This document shows, in pieces, positions 58,361-64,000 of a DNA stretch of 64,000 nt; within the stretch, counting starts at the first letter, position 1; every line of letters begins with the position of its first letter. Origin of the DNA: Spirodela intermedia (lineage: Eukaryota; Streptophyta; Magnoliopsida; Alismatales; Araceae); NCBI GenBank assembly GCA_902729315.2, contig LR746267.1, forward strand, positions 2,804,886 to 2,868,885, in the 5' to 3' direction. The notes beneath the pieces were generated by a model, which worked only from the letters and a program-made list of their open reading frames with translations, made no database searches and was not told the origin of the DNA. The translations under genes were made by a program, and so were the position numbers.

Positions 58361-58682
58361 GTCAATAATGTTCACAGCCTTTATGAAGGATGGGACATAG
58401 AAATTGATACCAGCTTGCATTATATGAGAATCAATGCAGCTCCTTCTAATGAATCAAAGTAATCAAAAGAGATGTGTCAAAAATAAATGTCTCAAATTTG
58501 GTTGTTGAAATCATTCAGACTATTGTTTTGTAGAAAGAAGGTTGATTGAATTTTAATTACATGTAAAAAATTTAACTATATATTAGAAAGAAAACTCAAT
58601 GAAACAAGAAAACATGAAAATTTTCAGGAGGATATTGTTGAACTCAAGTAAGGGACTAGCAATGATTTAAGTTTGGGGGGTG
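58361..58682 (+). mobile_element. Internal 3' end and polypurine tract of a second family-A element
   Basis: The sequence 'TAGCAATGATTTAAGTTT' plus a G-run and TG directly precedes TGATAAGTC. It corresponds to the polypurine tract context of the complete element ('AACAATGATTTAAGTTGAGG'). LTR A9 is therefore a true 3' LTR, not a solo LTR. The rest of the element to the left cannot be delimited, and no 5' LTR is present in the window. Confidence 0.7.
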
Positions 58683-59566
58683 TGATAAGTCTTCATTATC
58701 ATGAGTTAATAATTAGTAAATAATATAATTTTAGCCTTAACTAATGATAAATAGACTTATATTTGTGTTACAATATAAAAAGTGGTTTTCAATTGATTAA
58801 TGTGAATTTTTATATGATTTTATACGATGTTTATAATCTTATTTTTGAGATAAATGAAGAAAAAGAAATTGAAATAAAAATAGTAAAATAGAGGGGACCC
58901 GCAAGTGAGTCGGAAGCATAGTTGGGTAGGAGCCGTGAGTAGGGGTTCGAGCGGCTTGAACTGATAAGGGCACATGTGTGTCACTCCCCTTCCACGTTAC
59001 TAGTGGTCAGCTAGCTGTGAGGCAAGGAGTGGTCATACACATGCAAGAAAGGGACTTGATCTGAAATGAAATATTACTATATATTTGCCAGAAACTTCGA
59101 CGCACAATCGATGTGGGACTAAACCCACGTCACCTTCCCTAGAAAGGGGGAGACAACTGACATAGGTTTGAATCCTCCCAGAGCCAAAACTCATATTTTT
59201 TATCTAATTATCATGACTTCCTTGTACATCACTGGTGAAGAATTAAGCAACCAGAATCGCTAGATCATCGGCAAAATCTCGTCAACACAGTTCGCAGAGC
59301 ATTGTTACTAAAATTGTCGAACGATTCATGATAAAAGGATTATCACGAATTTGTCGGGTGACAACCACTAGAGAGTTACAAAGTCGTCATTTTTTCGCTC
59401 CACTAGGTGACAGCTACTAGAGACAATTTGATGACCCATTTCATTGATCTCTAGACTTCACAAGGAGATCTAGAGATGGCCCACATCATCCTTGTCCAAG
59501 GAGAGCCTTCGAGGTCGTGGACACTGTAGGATAATCCTCCCGAACACTCAAGATTCTAGCGATTCT
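58683..59566 (+). repeat. Family-A 3' LTR A9, left part
   Basis: It starts TGATAAGTCTTCATTATCATGAG. It has an internal deletion of about 200 bp near 59,350 and breaks at 59,566, where an inverted copy begins. It carries the antisense promoter at 59078-59119. Confidence 0.85.
59078..59119 (-). promoter_or_regulatory. USE + TATA snRNA-type promoter in LTR A9
   Basis: On the minus strand, GTCCCACATCG (59109-59119) and AATATATA (59078-59085) are 23 nt apart. Confidence 0.6.
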
Positions 59567-60872
59567 AAATAATATCTGATAATTATTCAGAATTTTCCTC
59601 AAAGAATACTATTTCTATGAATTTTATACTAAGAAATGCAAAGGAAATATATTTAAAATTTACGAAAAAAGGAAATAAGGGTGCTGACGTCAAGATGACG
59701 TCAGTGCCTGGTAAATGCGAATTGGGTGAAAACAGAATTTCGTCCAGTGATTCTTATGTAAGCAATTACAAATGATTTAATTGATCAAATTAAGATCTAT
59801 AAAAACTAGAAGAATCTTAATGAAATGAAGTATATCTTGGTGAATTTAACATTAATAAATTATCACTAAATGAAATGGAATTTAAGTTGAAAGTAGAAAA
59901 ACATAGTTTTGACATCGCGATGATGATGCGTTGGCGATGCACCGGAATCTTGAGCGTTCAAGTAGAGTGGAAAAATGGCGACTTTGCAGCTCTCTAACAG
60001 CTATCACTCGATGGAGAGGAGCTTGATGGACAAGGGAGCTTCATCTTCAGGTCTACACAGCAAGAGGAGGCTCTTCATCATATCTCGTATGCTCTCAAGA
60101 GGTGACGACTCATCTCTCGGTGGATCGTCCTCTTCCCGACAATGGCTTGTTCGTCGATCAATTGAAGATACTTTACTTGATGGATTCGTGATCTTTTTAT
60201 CACAAATCGTTCAGAAATTTTAGTAACAATGCTCTGCGAATCACGTTGATGAGATTTTCACTGATGATCCAATGATTCTGATTGCTTAATCTTTCATTGA
60301 CAATCTGCAGGAAAGTCATGATAATTAGATAAAAATATGAATTTTGGCTCTAGAGGATTCAAACCTGCATTGGTTGCTCGCCCTTTCTAGGGAAGGTGAT
60401 GTGGGTTTAGTCCCACATCGATTGTGCACCAAAGTTTCTAACGAATATAAAGTAATATTACATTCCCGATCAAGTCCCTTTCTTGCTCGTATATGACCAC
60501 TCCTTGCCCCACAGCCAGCTAGCCACTAGTGATGTGGAATGGGAGTGGCACACACATGCCCCCATCGGTTCAAGCCACTTTGGCCACTACTTGCAGCTCC
60601 TGCCCGATTGTGCTTTCGACCCATTTGTAGGCCCAACTAGCCAGTGGGCCCCCCCATTTTACTATATTTTTATTTTAATTTCTTTTTCTTCATTTATCTC
60701 AAAAGTAAGAATGTAAAAATCATATAAAATCACATAATTACCTAAAGATTCACGTTAATCAATTGAAAACCACTTTTCACACTTTAACACAAATATAAGT
60801 CTACTTATCATGAGTTAAGGCTAAAACTATATTATTTACTAATTATTAACTCATGATAATGAAGACGTATCA
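59567..60872 (-). repeat. Family-A LTR A10, truncated
   Basis: Reverse-oriented LTR lacking its first ~190 bp (plus-strand view) and ending GAAGACGTATCA. It sits inside A9. The left junction is deleted and the right end intact. It includes GTCCCACATCG at 60410-60420 and AATATAAA at 60444, again 23 nt apart. Confidence 0.85.
60410..60451 (+). promoter_or_regulatory. USE + TATA snRNA-type promoter in LTR A10
   Basis: GTCCCACATCG, 23 nt, then AATATAAA. One base of the TATA box differs from the other copies. Confidence 0.55.
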
Positions 60873-61162
60873 GTCCACACCCTTATTTCCATTTTTTGTG
60901 AATTTTAAATATATTTTCTTTTCATTTATTAGTATCAAATTCAAAGAAAATAGTTTTCTTTAAGAAAGTTTTTGAATAATTACCAAATATTATATTATAT
61001 CCCTGTGATCGACTTGGAAAATTACCACTATTTTTGAAAGTTTTATTGAATTATAATTGATATATTTATTTAGAAATACTTCTAAATATCTAAAAATTTG
61101 TATTTTTAGTTTTATAAATTTTAAATTTACTTGATTTACTATACAATGACTAAGTCCTGTCA
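60873..61162 (+). repeat. Family-A 3' LTR A9, right part
   Basis: It resumes at GTCCACACCCTTATTTCC and ends ATGACTAAGTCCTGTCA. About 250 bp expected between the two halves of A9 are missing. Confidence 0.8.
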
Positions 61163-61260
61163 ATCGTCCTCTTCACGACAATAGCTTGTTTGTCGATCAA
61201 TCAAAGATGATTTACTTGATGGATTCACAATCCTTTTATCACGAATCGTTTAGAAATTCT
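61163..61260 (-). repeat. Family-A LTR fragment A12
   Basis: About 98 bp of reverse-oriented LTR ('ATCGTCCTCTTCACGACAAT' to 'ATCGTTTAGAAATT') directly follows A9. It is likely the remains of an older LTR into which the A9 element inserted. Confidence 0.75.
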
Positions 61261-61359
61261 TAATTTTTGATTCCATAACATCAATTTATTTTCAGTTAAA
61301 TGATACGTCAGATCAAAAACTAATATTTAGATACTTATTGCCAACAACAGGTAGTCTCT

Positions 61360-63080
61360 TGACGTGACTTAGTTATTGTATAGTAAATCATATAAATATG
61401 AAATTTATAAAACTACAAAATACTAAATTTTTGATATTTAAAAGTATTTCTGATAATTTTTGAATCAAGTATAATTCAACTAAAGTTCCAAAAATAGTGA
61501 TAATTTTTCAAGTCGATCACAAGGATGTAATATAATATTGGGTGATTTTTCATAATTGTTCTAAAAAAATATGATCTTTTGTAAATTTTAGATTAAGAAA
61601 TAAAAAATATATATATTTAAAATTCACGAAAAAGAAAATAAGGGTGCGGGTTTCAAGATGATGTCAACACTTGACAAACACGAATTAGGTGGAAACATAG
61701 TTTCACTTGATAATTTTTATGTAAGTGATTACAAATGATTTAATTGATCAACTTAAGATCTATAAAAATTAGAAGAATTTTAATTGAATGAAGAATAATT
61801 TGGTAAATTTAAATCACATAAATTATCACTAAATGAAGTGAAAATTAAGTTGAAAGTAGAAAAACAGCATCATGCTAGTGATGCATCAATGATGTATTAG
61901 AATTCTGAGCGTTCGGGAGGATTCTCATACAATGTCTGTAGCCTCAAAGGCTCTCTTTGGACTAAGATGACACGGACAATCTCTAGATATTCTTGTAAAG
62001 TCTAAAAATCAATGAAATAGGTCATCGAATCATCTTTGCTAGCTTTCACTTGATAGAATAAAAAAATGATGACTTTGCAACTCTCTAGTAGCTGTCACTT
62101 GATGGAGAAGAACTAGATAGAAGTAGAACATGTGTTAGAGAGCTTCATTCTTAGGTCCGCATAGTAAGAGAAAGCTCTTCACTACATCTAGTATGCTCTC
62201 AAGAGGTAGTGACTCATCTCTCGATAGATCATCTTCTTCTCGATGATGACTTATTCGTCGATCAATTAGAGATGATTTACCTAATGAATTCACAATCTTT
62301 TTATCACTATCGTTCAAAAATTTTAGTAAGAATGCTTTGCGAATTGCGTTGATGAGATTTTGCCGATGATCAAGTGATTCTAATGGCTTAATCCTTCACC
62401 AATGATCTATAGAAAAGTCATAATTTAATCAGATAAAAATACGAGTTTTGATTCTAGTAGGATTCAAACCCACGTTAGTCGCCCACCTATATGAGAGAGA
62501 GTGAAATAAATACTATAATACCCTTATAAGTTACGTTATCATAGTATATCATTATTATAACTAAGGAGTATTTTAGGTATTTAAATAATTGACATGATTC
62601 TAGGGAAGGTGTGACATAGGTCTAGTCCCACATTGATCGTACACTGAAGTTTTGGATGAATATATAATAATATTAGATTTAGAAATAATGAGTCCATTTC
62701 TCACATGTACGACTACTCTTTGTCTCAATTGGTTGGCCACTAGTAATGTGGAAGGAGAGTGGCGCACAAGTGCCCCCATTGGTCTATAGTCGCTTAAGCT
62801 CTTATTCATGGCTCTATCTTGACTGTGCTTCCAACCTGCTTGTAGACTCGGTTAATCGGTAGGTCCTTCTTTTTTTATCTTTCTTTATTATTATTTATTT
62901 CAAAAATATAATTATAAAAATAATATAAAATCACATAAAATCACATAATTAACCAAAAATTCATATTAATTAACTAAAAACTATTTTACATAATTTAACA
63001 TAAATATAAGTCTATTTATCATGAGTTAAAGCTAAAACTATATTTATTAATTATTAACTCATGATAATGAAGACTTATCA
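61360..63080 (-). repeat. Family-A solo LTR A11
   Basis: This 1,721-bp LTR runs from TGACGTGACTTAGTTATTG to GAAGACTTATCA on the plus strand, with a perfect TSD TCTCT at 61355-61359 and 63081-63085. It is longer than most because of an insert of about 110 bp near 62489-62600, shared with A4. Its USE has one change (GTCCCACATTG at 62625-62635). Confidence 0.92.
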
Positions 63081-64000
63081 TCTCTCAAATGTGTGTTGCC
63101 TAAGTTACATAGTTAGTTGAAAAGAATGAAGATTTTTGTACACATTTCATTAATAATATAAATTATTATACTAATTGCATTAAAAAGCATAAATTCTACA
63201 CTAAAAGTTATGATCATTCAAGAGAAATAAAAATAACACTCTCCAATAGCTAAACTTGAATTAGTTGTTGCTACTTAAGAACAACTATCTAGCTACATTG
63301 TAGAGATTGACTTCATTAAGTCTTTTGAACCAAATTTCTCTCATATGCTCTCATAAAAAGATGGAACAAACCTAATTTACAGTCCCTTGAAATGTGTTCT
63401 ACTCTTGTGAGATAAACGAATCTCATCTTGAATGATTTTAAGTTTTTCACCAATGATAAGGGAATTTCAAAGAACTCATTCTTGGTTTCCTTACCAATGC
63501 TAGAAATTTTTGAACTTGAAATTATTTACGGTTTTTAGGTAAAGTTTAGAATCTTATAGCAGTAAATATTCTTATTATATCATTAGCTTGACATGCCTAT
63601 AGAAATGTTCTCAAAATGACCAGAGTCTAGTTTTGGATCATTTAAATATCGTCTGATCTATCCCGTGGGATTGACTATTGCTTGGATTTCAGATTTGAGC
63701 TCATGTATAAAGTGCCAAAGTGTGATATGATATGAAAAGAACAAAACAGAGCACTTGAATTAAACGGTCAGGGCAGAGTTTCTTAAAAAGTGTACAAAGG
63801 ACCTATCAAGATTTTCCATTTTGGGGAATTCCCAGCCACCAAATAATCTTAAAGATTCACATATAAATGGGCATTGCAAAAAAATTCATTTTAACTCTAG
63901 GGATGCTTTTCTTCTTCACCACATTAATGAGGCTCCACTCTGAGATTGTAGTATGAACTTGGTACACTATAAATTAACTTTAAGTTAGGTTTAAGTCAAG
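63081..64000. other. AT-rich flank, nothing recognised
   Basis: Begins with the TCTCT duplication of A11. No open frame above 60 codons and no repeat boundary supported. Confidence 0.4.

Noticed and set aside
1-64000. CRISPR array, rRNA genes or bacterial operon
   Set aside because: No regularly spaced short repeats, rRNA motifs or closely packed long frames. All signals are those of plant nuclear DNA.

Overview
The window is nuclear DNA of a flowering plant. It holds two intronless plant genes with plant-type TATA boxes, LTR retrotransposons primed by plant tRNAs, and no prokaryotic or viral gene organisation. The very GC-rich S40-family gene suggests a monocot, but I cannot name the species. 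Most of the window is AT-rich, retrotransposon-derived sequence; only two islands (about 33.2-38.9 kb and 50.6-55.1 kb) look low-copy and genic.

Repeat layout. Two LTR families dominate. Family A has LTRs of about 1.6-1.7 kb that run from TGATAAGTC to GTCACRTCA. One complete member lies on the minus strand at 5078-12536, with target-site duplication (TSD) CTAAG. It has a tRNA-Asp-type primer-binding site, a decayed gag of the Tat/Athila (OTA) type, and no pol. At least nine other LTR copies or fragments occur at 1.3-3.0, 14.3-15.6, 18.8-22.1, 27.3-29.4, 30.7-32.3 and 58.7-63.1 kb, mostly solo LTRs with recognisable 5-bp TSDs. Family B is a Ty3/gypsy chromovirus with LTRs of about 2 kb. It is present as a solo LTR (3506-13035, split by the A element) and as a near-complete decayed element on the minus strand (15622-27278) carrying gag, protease, RT, RNase H, integrase and a chromodomain. 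Insertions form a five-level nest at 14320-29402: A solo LTR, A solo LTR, B chromovirus, A solo LTR, A solo LTR. Two Ty1/copia remnants lie on the plus strand at about 39.1-43.5 kb and 47.5-49.8 kb.

Genes. The only confident cellular genes are an S40/DUF584 senescence-regulator-like gene (minus, 34425-35057) and a small MGNC-type, probably myristoylated, plant protein (plus, 54401-54703). Each has a TATA box, and a G-box lies upstream.

Most interesting signal. The antisense strand of the family-A LTR carries a plant U-snRNA-type promoter. An Upstream Sequence Element (GTCCCACATCG) sits exactly 23 nt before an AATATATA box in at least seven copies. This is close to the spacing of Pol III U6 genes. 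T-runs follow about 185-200 nt downstream of the predicted start. The opposite strand carries a tRNA-like B box next to it. This could be an LTR-embedded antisense Pol III unit.
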